A DNA stretch of 64,000 bases from Physcia stellaris (lineage: Eukaryota; Ascomycota; Lecanoromycetes; Caliciales; Physciaceae). The translations under genes and the position numbers were made by a program. Positions 1-11,120 of the stretch are shown here, piece by piece; the stretch's first letter is position 1, and every line of letters begins with the position of its first letter. Location of the stretch: positions 186,001 to 250,000 of the forward strand of contig JABSSW010000054.1 in assembly GCA_018902385.1 (NCBI GenBank), written 5' to 3'. The notes under the pieces were generated by a model. That model was not told the origin of the DNA and did not search any database. It worked only from the letters and a program-made list of their open reading frames with translations.

Positions 1-519
1 ACACATTTGCGTTTGGGTTTCTGATGGATGGTGATTTCAGGAGCCCTGATATGTTGATTCCTTATTCGAAGGGAACCTCTATATTCAATTCGGCGTATTA
101 GAGATTGTCGAGGAAAGCAAACTCATTCCATCGATGGAGAAGTCGACTGCGAAATCTTCACCGGCAAAGTAATTTGCACAGGCCTTCTTATGTTCAGGAC
201 ATGCAAAGATCAAGCTCGAGTGGTGAACATGCTCGAATAAGTGGTTTCATTGATACGAAATACGGGTAGTTGATGCTCTTTTACGTGTTGCCCCAACCCG
301 TGGAGCAGCAGGTCCAAAGAAACAGGGTGGATTTTTGGGTCGCCAGTTTAATTGGAAGCTGGCTTTAGACCTGCCTGGTAGCATGTTCTCTTTCAATTGG
401 GCTATCGAACTATGGCAGCTTTATGGCAGCTTACCTGAATGTGGTTGCGAGCGAAGCTTTTTCCTGTTGTGAAGGTCACCCCAAGCAAGCCCACATGAAA
501 GCTTGTGCAGTCTTCAGCA
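1..519. other. No recognisable gene
   Basis: Downstream flank of the WD-repeat gene. I see no open frame with family resemblance on either strand. The start of the window may hold the end of another transcript, but nothing supports a call. Confidence 0.6.
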
Positions 520-1916
520 TCAGTACGGTTTGAAACGACGTTTCTCGCTTCCTAGATCGTCCTGCTTCTTACGCTTTTTCGAATCCTTCGATTCTTCAGA
601 CATTGCCACATCTGCCACAACGTCGTCTGAAGGCAGCTGCCAGGCCTTAACTTGCCCGTCTTCACCTCCGGTAAGTAGTGTTTGCTCCTAGATCGTGTTC
701 AGGAAGACGAGGCTGTGACCAGATACATGGGGTCACTGACCGTGGTACCAAAGCACATGGATCGGACTATCTCCTCGCCGTGGGCAGTCGGAAGGCGAAT
801 CCCGTGCTGCAGGTCAAGTGACCACTCGGAGGTGTGACGAAGCGGAACCAAATCGAGATGTTGCTTGCTGCATGCATAGATCTCAGTCATACACGTTGCT
901 GGGACACATGCTGGAGATTAGATTCCCAGGGGAAGCATGCTTACCTGTGGGAGCCCGCCCCGAGGACGGCGTTTCCGTCCCCGAGGTTGGAGATGTTGAC
1001 AACGTAGTCGCAATCCAGCCGTGCTCTAAGATCTCCGAATTTTGTAGGAGGTACGTCGTTGTTCCCACCTTTGATGGTATCTAAGGAGTAGATGGAGAGG
1101 GTCTCGTCGTGGCTCAGTGCGTAAAACTCTGTGGATGAAAGAAATCTAGCGTGATGTATCGAGGACCCGTGATTGGTAATTTGAAGCAGAGCCTCGTCCT
1201 CGTCCGTTATCGTAGTATCGAAGAGATTGACGAGGCCATCGGTGCTACCGGAAAGTAGCCATGAGCTATTCGACGGGTGAAAGCATAGCTGAAGTTAGGA
1301 TTAACGGAGCCCTTGCAAGTGTTCTGTTAATCTTATGCTGGGAGTCAAACCTGGGTGATATCGTCATTGTGGCTCTCTACGTATTGCACGAAGGGTTCCT
1401 TGGGTGATCTAGTGTCCCTACCACTTATCAGCTCCCCGACGCGCTAGCTCGTTCAGACATATGGACCACAAAGCAATGCTAGCCTTGGAATTACTTAGCT
1501 CGCTTCCAACAGCCAGCTTGTTCTCGACACTAGCAAGAGCAAGGTACGGAGCGTTAGTACCTAATGGCGGTTCAGCGCCTCAACCTTCCGAGCTCCGCTC
1601 GACTGCTCTCACGGTTGGGAAGCTGCAGACTCTGCGCTCCGGTTCTCGGGTCCCAAGCCTTCACGACTGCGTCTCTGCCCGCGGTTACAAGGCAGCCGGC
1701 GCTGGCCTCGAAATTCTCGAGACAGGTCACTCCGTCATGGACCCTATCAAACGCGCTGCTGGGGAGTAGCTGCAGCGACTCGTCAATTACACGAAGTGCG
1801 TCATTTGAGGATATCGAGGCGAAAAGGTTACTGCCGGTTATGCGAATGACATGGTAGATGTATGTATCTGCAGGCAAGGATAGATCCGAGCTGGATAGCT
1901 GGTGTGAGGTTCTCAT
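520..1916 (-). CDS. WDR89: WD-repeat protein, WDR89-like
   Basis: Six exons (1916-1613, 1560-1467, 1417-1351, 1288-945, 867-741, 687-520) splice to 367 residues. The introns are 49-77 nt and begin gtgaga, gtccat, gtttga, gtaagc and gtcagt. Seen: a start of the LPADTYIYHV kind, a WD repeat with VTAGRDAVVKAWDPR near residue 85, LLSGSTDGLVNLFD in the middle, and TGGEDGQVKAWQLP near the end. The tail is short, Lys-rich and nuclear-looking (SKKRKK). Known: WDR89 homologues form a single beta-propeller of unclear cellular role. Inferred: a scaffold protein, possibly nuclear. The fifth intron is the least certain, because an alternative 32-nt intron starts at a nearby GT. The order of WD motifs and the C-terminal basic tail support the family call. 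Confidence 0.82.
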
Positions 1917-4007
1917 GCTTTTCCTGCCGTGAGATCAGAGAGAGGTTCTGTACGACAGAGTGCCAAGACTTGAAGTGGTTGTCGGGATACCGAGTATCTC
2001 AGAACTCAACCACGTAATCTAACCACAAGTGACACTTTTTGGCGACACGACATGGCTTATGGCAATCCTCTGGATGCACTCGTCAAATCAATCAGGTGGC
2101 AATGGTCGACAGTTTGGGATCGATTGGCGCTTCCAGAGATGAAAGATGAACCGGGCATAGATATCACTGTCGAGGGTCTGCCCAGCCTCGCGGCATTTGG
2201 AGCCAGGCGTACGAGGGAGGTACGTACAGCAGAAGATAGTGATGCAATGTTATTAATATCATTGCCGAGCATCTCGACCGTTGATCGCCATGGCTACAGC
2301 AAGCGTAAACCTAAAGAAACGAGGCGAGGGATCGATCCAACCTCAAGCTGCGGTAAGCCACGAGTGATTTCTGTGTCGCTGCAGGTTGATCGCCCTGCAA
2401 GCAAGAGGTCAGGTATCAGCTTTCCCGTTTGCCCGTCAACACTAATACTGTTATCCGGTCAAACACGATCGGGTGCCGCCCGTGACACTGCAGCAAAGGA
2501 GCCCACAAAACCCGGAGCATTATCGGCACGAGCGATGCACAGGAAAGCAAAGTACTGTACATGTAGGTAGTGCTGGGATGATGGAAGGGAGGTACTGAAA
2601 TGGCATCACAGTCATGGACCCGAATAGCTGGAAACGACCCCTCCAAGTGCAAGTCCACAATTCCGAGCGTTTGGTACTCGAGGTCCTCTAGTCTCAATCC
2701 TGTTGGCACTAGCGAGTAGAATGCACCATGGAGCAAAAATCATCTTCGTTCTCAGGGTTAGACCTGCCAAATGGCGATTATCGACTCTTCGATCGTCCAC
2801 ACCACGTTCTCACACTACTGTGCCATGTGCCTACCACGAACTGCCACATACGTGCTTGCTGCTCGAGCCCGGAGGCGCAGTGGCTGCCTTTGACTTTGGA
2901 GAACCCAAAAAGTCAAACAACTCGCAAGATTGGACATGGCAATCGTGCTGACGCTTGTTTCACGCTTCCCACAACTTCCCCCACGCCTAGCATATCGGGT
3001 TCGAAGATTGCTTGTACTTGTGGTGGAGCGCATCTCAGTGGTCAAGCGGCAGTATTGGTCCTAATGGATCGGTTTAAAATAGTGCTGGTTACAGGACGTA
3101 TAGGTGCAACGTCAATGATAGCGTACATACCAGCTTTGACGATCAGCTCGTGGCGATTGCTCCAAATTCGTTCAGTGCTCGGTCCTGCAATACTGCTCAT
3201 CGCGCACGCGCTCTTTCCGAGGGCGCACATATGCGCGAGCGCCGCATCCGGGATGGCCTACTCCGTGGCAGTCTGCATCTGTTTGACAGACTCATCTGCT
3301 CATATCCTACTCATAGAGAGATGCTTGGGTCGACGATGCAACCGAGGCAGGAAGAAGAAAAGTCTGCCAGCACGGAGCTAGGTCGGACGCACTATGCTCA
3401 TCCATGCTTCAAAGTACCTGCGTCAAACATCGCAGGATGGTAAATTACTTGGAGGACTGGTAGGGATGGTGATTGGGTGCTTGAGTGTCCTGCTGATGAC
3501 TGGAGCCCGAAGCAGCGGGCACCTAAATATGATATACCCGAACATAGGCTTCCGTAATTGTGACCTAGGTAGACGCTAGGCGTGACCCAGACCACCGGAA
3601 CCGCCTATGCTCACCATGGCTCTAGGCCTACAGCTAACCTCTTAGCTTACCCAGCCGCGGTGCCGCGCCCAGGTCAAATAATCTCTGCGGGCACATCGCT
3701 CCATCTTGGGGTGGAGGGGCCATGCTGTACGATTACAAAAGCCATCGCCGGCCCAGGTGGCTATTCTTTCGTCTAGGGTCATCTGCGACTTCACAGCGAT
3801 CATCCCACTTTCACCACATCCGAGCTATTCACCGCATGAGCTTTTGTGCTCGCTGTACCAACCTTGATTGATACAAATTCACACTGCAGCCAGATCGACG
3901 TATCTCGATGCTCAAGTGTAAGAAGTACCAGCGGGCTCAAGGCAAGGATCCAAAGTGGTTCAGGAACTGTACAGGTCGAGGCCGGATACATAATCGTTCA
4001 CTGAAAA
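1917..4007. other. 2.1 kb without a recognisable gene
   Basis: Several overlapping frames of 60-217 codons occur on both strands, the longest at 2728-3381 (+). Their translations have no domain, no consistent splice pattern and a scrambled composition, so I treat them as chance. A very diverged gene with many introns cannot be excluded. The promoters of the flanking divergent genes must lie here. Confidence 0.5.
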
Positions 4008-5387
4008 ATGAATGGGTAGGTCTGGATGAGATATACTTTACAAGAAAGCTGACCAAATGGCTTGACTACAGCGATTCACGCACCCAGACTTTTCACGAGA
4101 ACGGACGTGAATATCAAAGTTTCCGCAGATACCAGTACATGTATCCCTGTGATTCAGTAAGACTGCGCAGAACGTCTGCTGCACGTGAATTCATTGACAG
4201 CCCCTGTGAACAGGACGAGACGTTCCATCTTGATATTGGACATTCCTTGTTTTTGAAAGCACGAAGAGATAAGCTGCACAGCGCACCAATTACTACAAGC
4301 GATGGACAAACGAGAATATTGGATCTGGGTACTGGCACAGGTATTTGGGTGTTGGACATGGCAGAGTAATATACCGTGTAGATCGATTAGCTTCATATTT
4401 GCTGACCGAGTCTATACAATAGGAAATATCCCGAAGCTGAAGTGAGGGCTTTTCAAGTGTATCTTGGGGATCAATGATTGAATTCTGACCCTAGGTCCGT
4501 GGTATCGATCTGGTGGCGATCCAACCAGAGAAGTCTGCATCACGACCAAACCAACATGATAGCTTTCAAGCTAATTTTCGTAGCGAGTCCTTACCCAGAA
4601 ATGTGCGGTTTAATGCCCCAAGAGATTATGAGGGTATATGGTCGCTAGGTGAGAGTTCCTGGGATCTCATTCATCTACGCTTGGGGTGTGGCAGCGTATC
4701 AGACTGGCCGGAATTGTACCGCAACGTACTTGCGTGAGTTATCACCAAACTCTGACGACGCTAGCTCATTCGGCTTTCATAGGCACCTGAAGCCTGGTAT
4801 TGGGTACTTTGAACGGGTCGAGGTAGACTTCGAGCCTCGCTGCGACGATGGTACTATGCCAAGGTCGTGTAAACTCGTACAATGGTATGCGGACCTTAAG
4901 AATGCCACTGAAAAGGCAAACCGTCCAATACGGTTCCGTGTGACCGAGAGCAAGGAGATGCTTCTGCGGCACGGGTTCGTGGATGTCAAGGAGGAGATCA
5001 TTAGATTGCCCATGAACGGATGGCCCCCGGATCGTTTTCTAAAGTCCCTTGGTACTGATTACACCGCGTGGATGGGTTATGAAGACCTAGTTGGAATGTC
5101 GCTTCAGCCGTTGACGCATATCGAGAGAATGAATCCGGAGACGGCTAAAGCCTTTGCCAGGGATGCTGCACTTGATATCCTCAGATATAACTACCACGGC
5201 TACAATAACCTGTAAGTTAAAATAGTTTTCCTTGGAAGCTTCCGGTGTTTCGGACAAGCCGCAACGGGTGCAGGGCACGGGAAACCTGTATTGGTCACCA
5301 ACAGATGGTCGTTTGGATTTGGCTAATGTTAATAGACATGTAATCACAGCTCGCAGACCACTGAAACCTGTTCGTGCTAGTACTTGA
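4008..5387 (+). CDS. LaeA-like SAM-dependent methyltransferase
   Basis: Six exons (4008-4015, 4072-4365, 4423-4441, 4495-4733, 4783-5211, 5336-5387) give 346 residues. Seen: ENGREYQSFRRYQYMYP near residue 11, the SAM-binding glycine loop ILDLGTGTGIW near residue 90, GIDLVAIQP for the second strand, DLIHLRLGCGSVSDWP and AHLKPGIGYFE. The C-terminal NNLHVITARRPLKP is typical of this fungal family and is reached only by splicing the last 124-nt intron. Known: LaeA-like class I methyltransferases are common in Pezizomycotina; LaeA itself is a nuclear regulator of secondary metabolism, while most paralogues have unknown substrates. The protein lacks a long LaeA-type N-terminal extension. Odd: an 8-nt first exon and a 19-nt third exon. 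An unspliced start at 3908 is the alternative. No biosynthetic cluster surrounds it. Confidence 0.85.
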
Positions 5388-6664
5388 TCTGACAAGACTG
5401 GACGATTCGATGACTTCTACTGGACAACTGAATGATGGGATATAGTCCTTTTGGCAATGCATATAGGATTTTGCGTTGGCGTACGGTGACTCTGTGCTTA
5501 CTGCGAATGTTTTGCATCGCGAAGATACCCAGGCCGTCAATGTCGGGCTCTGCGTTGCACTCTTCCATTATCTATTAATAATCATGAGACACGGTACTGA
5601 AATGCGATTTATATTGGGGTTTGGAGAATATACTCGTTCGACAGCAGGTTCCTCTCTGACTCGGTCAGGGCAGTGACACTTCTGGAAGTTTTGGCTGCAA
5701 ATATAAGGTGTCTAGGCTGGAAAAGTGGCTGCGAATATACGGTGTTCAGAGTGGTTTCACATGGGATTCTAAGGGTTTTCTGTCTTCAGTATATAAAGGT
5801 TCGACTTTCAAGGAAGCTTGGTGCTGTCATGGCCACAACGAGATCTGGTCTTCCTCTCTCTGTCACCAAGGCAGACAGATCCGATTGTACATCAGCATAA
5901 TCACCGGGTCTGTCTGTTAGGTCCTTGGCTTTCGTTATATGTAACGTCTCTACTCAGTCTTGCGACTTGTCGATATAAAAATTAAGCATTTTACGCAACG
6001 GGACAAGTGGTTGGAAGAGGCTAAATATGGAAGAAGCCTCATCTACATTCAGCCTCAACAATACATGATTAGAAGCGAATGGTCCAAAAGAAGATATGGT
6101 GAGCCCGTCAGAAGGGACTCTACGATGATGTTCGGTCCAGATCAACCTTTGCAAACAGGACTGGTAGGCAAGAGCAAACCCTCAACAGTCTGCAACCTTT
6201 ACAGTGTATCTCTACAGACTCAAGGGCAACATGAGTGAGATTTTCTTGAAGTCGGGGTTTTCCAAGCTCGATTTCTGAATTCAATCGAGCATTAGACCAG
6301 ATGATTTCCCCAAATCGAGATAGTACCATTTGCTTTCTTGCGCTCCCGTCATTTTCGATTGGACCAGCAGAAAACAAGCGTCTTGGCATTCGGCGTTTGT
6401 CACGGCTCTCCGGCCCGGAGGCGTCAATCTGTCCAGTGTCAAATGCAGCCCAAACATTCCATTTCATTTCACATTTCAGCCACTCCTTTGTTCACTGGCC
6501 TGAGATCCTGCTTCAAAGTCGAAGCTTTCGCTTCTGAATCTAAACCTGACTAAAATTGTCTTCGCAATCCCAGACTAACACGTTCCTACTCACCAGAATG
6601 GCCATTTGACCCGTCAAGGGCGGTAAGCATTGCTTTCTTGCAAGGCTAGGAGTGCTTCTTTGCC
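5388..6664. other. 1.3 kb gap between the methyltransferase and TRK genes
   Basis: No domain-bearing frame. A TATATAAAG element at about 5789-5799 lies roughly 30 bases before an ATG in good context that opens only a 23-codon frame (5829-5900). Two imperfect copies of a 20-base unit (TGGCTGC, A/G, AATATA, A/C, GGTGT) sit at about 5691 and 5727. Neither has a clear function. The end of the stretch holds the TRK promoter. Confidence 0.45.
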
Positions 6665-9294
6665 ATGGCCTTAGCTTCAAGGCTACGTTCATCACTTTCG
6701 CGTGTCTGGGACTCAATCAAGGTCCAACTTCCACCGCTTAATTTCATTACCCTCCATTATGCCTACTTCATCTCTAGCTGCTTGGTTGCAAGCCTCATTT
6801 TCTGGGGTTCTTCGACTCCCTCTAAAAGCGTCTCATATATTGATTCATTATTTCTGGTGGTCAGTGCTATGGTAGGTAATGTGAAACATGTGTTTATATG
6901 AGTCGTGTAATCTGATGCGTGGTGAAGACCTTGGCTGGGTTAAACACCATTAACCTCTCCGGCATTAACACATTCCAGCAAATTCTGCTCTTCATCTTGA
7001 TAATCCTCGGCTCTGCAGTTTTTGTCTCCATTGGGGTAGTTCAATTCAGAAAAGCAGCCTTTGAACGTCGATTCAAAGCGATCGTCGAGGACGCCCGGCA
7101 AAGGAGAAGAAATCGAACTCTCGCTAAGAGATCCCGGTCGTGGTCACGATCACGCCCGCAAGCCAGCAACAATATTGACTCGGAAGCAGCAAGTAATGCT
7201 AATAAAGTTGACATTGGGACTGATGAGGTCCATCGCTCAAGCTCTCCGGTGAAGGACTCAAACGACGACACCGTACAAAGCGCAGTTGATCAACCAGCTC
7301 ATGAAAATATTGAAAGACTAAATTTTTCTGGAAAACAGTCTCGGAAAGTTCCTGAGATGCTGGACATTAGAAACGAACCGGCTTCTCCAGCAGAAGCCTT
7401 GCGGCACAGGACCACATTCTTTGCAGCTACAGCTAGCTCACCTTCAAGCGAAAGACTACGCTCCCCAGTAATCACTTTTCAAGGTATAGGAGCGAGGCAG
7501 GATAGAATGAACCACCCTAGAAGGATTGAAAGGCCACAGGATGTTATTTCTCCCCTGCGGACTGCGGAGTCGAGAGGCCGAAGTATTACCGGTAGTACTC
7601 ACCAACTTGGATATCCGGGTGTTGTTGGAAGGAATTCCCAATTCAGCAGCCTTACCTTCGCTGAAAGGGAGCACCTTGGAGGTGCAGAGTATCGAGCTAT
7701 AACACTTCTAGCCCTTGTTGTGCCTTTGTACTTCATCCTTTGGCAATTACTCGGAGCTCTTGGGCTTGGTGCATATGTCGCTCAAAATCGACGAGCCGTG
7801 GCGGAGGCGAATGGTCTCAATCCTTGGTATGATTTGTTTCTTCTTCTTCTTCTTCTTCTTCTTCTTCTTCTTCTTCTTCTCCGCAGCTTAATTTCAGAAT
7901 AGGTGGGTAGGAGCATTCAATGCGATTTCCGCATTCAACAATTCAGGGATGTCTCTACTCGACGCAAATATGGTAGGACTCCTCGTATCTATGTCAATAG
8001 ACGAGCTAATTGTTGCTCTAGGTCGCCTTTCAAACTTCTGTATACATGCTAATTACTATGGGTTTACTCATACTGGCTGGTAATACGTGGTATGCACATG
8101 ACATCTGGCTATGGGTATCTTGGTTTTCTAATGTTGAAACAAAACAGTTATCCCATATTCCTCCGGGTAATCATCTGGACGTTGTTGCGACTCCTTCCAG
8201 ACAACGCTAGATTCGAAGATTACCGTTCAACTCTACGCTTTTTGTTGGATCATCCCGTAGGTGCCCGGTCTTCCAGTCGGCTTTAGCAATGTGTTGACGA
8301 AATATAGCGGAGGTGCTACACCACTCTCTTCCCGTCTAAACATACTTGGTGGCTCTTCGCAGCGCTCATAGGACTTAACGGCATTGATTGGGCTGCATTT
8401 GCGATTCTGGATGTAAGTGCGATTTTTCACACACGATGTTCCCACGCATCCCTCCTTGAGTGATATCCTGGGCATATACTACGATGATTACATTGAATCG
8501 TATGTGAACTATACGGTGTTTTTCGCGAACCACAAGGTTGTTCCTCAAGTAATTAATTTTCTCGCAATCAGATCGGAAACCAAGCGATAGGTTCTCTCCC
8601 TCCCGGTATTCGTGCCATCGACGGACTATTCCAGGCGCTAGCTGTACGCTCGGGCGGCTTTTATGTGGTCCCTATTCCAGAACTTCGTGTCGGGCTCCTA
8701 ATTCTCTATGTCATCATGATGTACATAAGCGTGTACCCTGTCGTGATCACTATGAGGAATTCGAATGTCTACGAAGAGCGATCCTTGGGGATTTATTCGG
8801 ATGACCCCATTGCTACAGAACAACCTGAAGAGAAGCAATCTCTAACTGGTAAACTTCGAAAACGCATGACGACACAGCAGACGCCCACCGACTCTCGAGG
8901 CTACTTCGTGCGGCAGCAGCTCCGCGGCCAGCTGGCTCACGATCTTTGGTGGATTGTGCTGGCAATCCTATTCATCAACATCATCGAGACTGGCTCTTTC
9001 GAGCGCGATCCCATCCATTTCAGTGTCTTCAACTATATCTTCGAGATCATCTCCGCGTATGGGTGCGTCGGCATCAGTGTAGGCGTGCCCAACGACGCTT
9101 ACAGTTTCTGTGGGGCTTGGCATACAGGGAGTAAATTAATCCTATGCGCAGTCATGATTAGAGGCAGGCATAGAGGGCTGCCAGTGGCAATAGATCGGGC
9201 CGTCTTGCTGCCCGGTGAGCATCTCAATGCTGCTGAAGAAGAAGACGCAATGATAAGAATGGAGAGGACCACCAGTAAGGCCTTGGGAGTTTGA
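6665..9294 (+). CDS. TRK1: High-affinity potassium transporter, TrkH/Trk1 family
   Basis: Seven exons (6665-6871, 6928-7826, 7903-7972, 8022-8089, 8148-8256, 8308-8412, 8572-9294) splice to 726 residues. Seen: four pore-loop regions of the Trk fold. These are AGLNTINLSGINTFQQ near residue 75, WWVGAFNAISAFNNSGMSLL after exon 3 joins, AVRSGGFYVVPIPELR, and YGCVGISVGVPNDAYSF near the end, each flanked by hydrophobic helices. A hydrophilic linker of about 220 residues with Arg/Ser repeats separates the first two pore units, as in fungal Trk proteins. Known: these are plasma-membrane K+ uptake systems. Odd: the second intron carries a TTC microsatellite in place of a normal pyrimidine tract. The sixth intron, 159 nt, is longer than its neighbours. 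An AATAAA lies about 30 bases past the stop. Confidence 0.93.
7838..7879 (+). repeat. (TTC)14 microsatellite in TRK1 intron 2
   Basis: Fourteen perfect TTC units occupy the pyrimidine tract of the intron spanning 7827-7902, followed by three possible acceptors (CGCAG, TTCAG, AATAG). Frame continuity into the conserved WWVGAFN pore motif requires the last one. If unspliced, the repeat would be read as a leucine run ending in a stop. Confidence 0.9.
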
Positions 9295-10110
9295 CACTTG
9301 ATTCAGGTTGTTTGAGTATTGTGATAATAAACCTTGGAAAGGAGGTTCCGGAGAAGTTTTTCGCTCCTGTCGGATAAGAAACCATATTTCATGATGCCAC
9401 GATGTCATTCTCCGAGCTTACGGAAATCTTAGTTCCTCTGCACAATGCAAGCTGAACTTGCAGAGTGACAAGAATGGTAGAGATTGTTGAAAGAGTCCCA
9501 ACAAGGAAAGGTCGCGATGCGAAACTGGTGGTTACACCAACGGCAGCGACACGAGGATCTACCAGGCTGGTATTTTGAGTGGCTATTTTCCATACCACCA
9601 TCCCAAATTTCACGACTCCACACTCTGTTCTGTTTCGCTTGCTCGGTGGCTTTCATGCATCCTTCCCCAACCTGGAGAAATGACTGGTTGAAGAATCTTA
9701 CGTTTTCCTCGACTTTATCCGAGAGTCCGCATGCGAGAATAAAGGATTTCCGGCTCTGGCCAAGACAACCCCGTGGTCTTCGAGGTGTCGAGAATACATG
9801 GCCAGAGCCATGCCAGTCCTATGCGTGCCCGCTAGAGGCACAACGATGTAGGCATCCATCTCAAAAAACTTAGCGCGAATCCCTAAACCTCGCATGAAGG
9901 GCGCAACGGAGGGCCCAGCATCTCTAGACGAGCCGAATACATAAGTCTCTCGATCCCCCAGTCCAAATATCAAAGGTTTTCCGCTTCGTTCACAAGGCTA
10001 CACTCACACCAGCCGCTTCGACTTCCCTCTCTACCTCGCAGCCTCATCGAAAGTGGGGTTTTTGCCAACGCACGACTACTTTCGGACAGCGTCGCCCTCG
10101 CTTCCAACCA
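9295..10110. other. Gap with a possible decayed or unrecognised minus-strand gene
   Basis: The minus strand from about 9973 to 9400 has protein-like frames, for example GIRAKFFEMDAYIVVPLAG and later MVVWKIATQNTSLVDPRVAA, but they lie in different registers. A GTAAG...CAG intron near 9700 would join only some of them. I do not recognise a family. This is either a diverged multi-exon gene or a remnant. Confidence 0.3.
9326..9331 (+). terminator. Candidate TRK1 polyadenylation signal
   Basis: A consensus AATAAA lies 32 bases after the TRK1 stop codon. Fungal signals are loose, so this is a suggestion based on position only. Confidence 0.35.
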
Positions 10111-11120
10111 ATGGATTTCCAGCATCCTCACCATTCTGTGATCGACAACGAGCAACTCGATAGGGACGAGTACTTCCGGTTCGACGCAGGGGCTACTGCG
10201 CCCACGACTGGATTGGCCGACTTCCCGGGCGATGGGCCGGGGGAGGTTGGGTAAGATTTTTTTTTATTGGCTGACATTGGGGCAAAATCAGCGCTACCGA
10301 TTTGCTGGAACACTTTATGGGCCACCCCGTGGCTCAAGGCCAGTGCCTCCCGTCTGTACTGGTCCCACAGCAGAATGGACCTACTCTTTCCACCGAACCA
10401 GATGTCAGCTTGAGTTTGAACGGCGCCGAAAACTCCCAAGTCTCATTGCAGACTACAATCGACAGGGTTGTGGATCCAGAGCTCAACATTGGATTTGTCC
10501 TTGACCCCTGCTCTCCGTCATTCGGACTTATCGAGGCTGCGAGCCCTTCGCCTTCTGGATCTCCGGATCCAGAAGACCAACAAGAGGTTTCAAATCATGC
10601 TAGTGCAGAATGCCGCTGCATTAAATGCCTCTCGCTAGGCGTCGTTTCGTCTGTATGGAAGGCGCATAATGAATGGGTGCGAGCCAAGGCTCAGGGCGGG
10701 TCGGATCTTCCTCCATGTCGTTATTCAGGGTGTACTGCTACTTTTAGTTATTGGGAATCACAGGATGACGATCTAGGCTCTCACGGCCCTTATGAAATTC
10801 GTCATGTCCATGAACGAAGCCATTTCGAAGTCGTTGATGCTTCTGGCTTTAAGAAATACCATTGCAACGTCGAAAGGTGCAATTTCAGCACCAAGAGGTG
10901 GGCCGATCTCGTCAGGCACTCCACCACCAAGCATTGCACCAATCCAGATGTCCAGAAATTCCCCTGTCCCGACATCGGATGCAAGTACGGCGGTGCCAAT
11001 GGCTTCACACGCAAGGACAAGCTCAAAAGCCATTACGACAATGTCCATAAGGGTAATGCCGTGTTGGGGAAGGCACCTCGAGCTCTTAAGCCTAAGCCTA
11101 AGCCTGCTGCTGGGGCTTGA
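10111..11120 (+). CDS. C2H2-type zinc-finger protein
   Basis: Two exons (10111-10250 and 10292-11120) around a 41-nt intron, the shortest I accept in the window, give 322 residues. The ATG at 10111 opens a frame (MDFQHPHHSVIDNEQLDRDE) that joins in phase to the long second exon. The first two thirds are acidic and Ser/Pro-rich. The last third holds three to four Cys/His units: ECRCIKC, CRYSGCTATFSYWE followed by widely spaced histidines, YHCNVERCNFSTKRWADLVRH, and FPCPDIGCKY with KDKLKSHYDNVH. A short Lys-Pro repeat ends the protein. The two last fingers match C2H2 spacing with insertions; the earlier ones are irregular. Inferred: a nuclear DNA-binding regulator whose targets cannot be read from the sequence. 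Confidence 0.8.

Noticed and set aside
2728-3381. 217-codon plus-strand frame
   Set aside because: No domain, odd Cys/Ser-rich composition, other strands equally open; looks like chance.
4008-5387. Secondary-metabolite cluster around the LaeA-like gene
   Set aside because: No synthase, P450 or tailoring enzyme nearby; LaeA-like methyltransferases are commonly isolated.
5691-5750. Two 20-base imperfect repeats
   Set aside because: Only two copies, with mismatches; too little to claim a tandem array or binding site.
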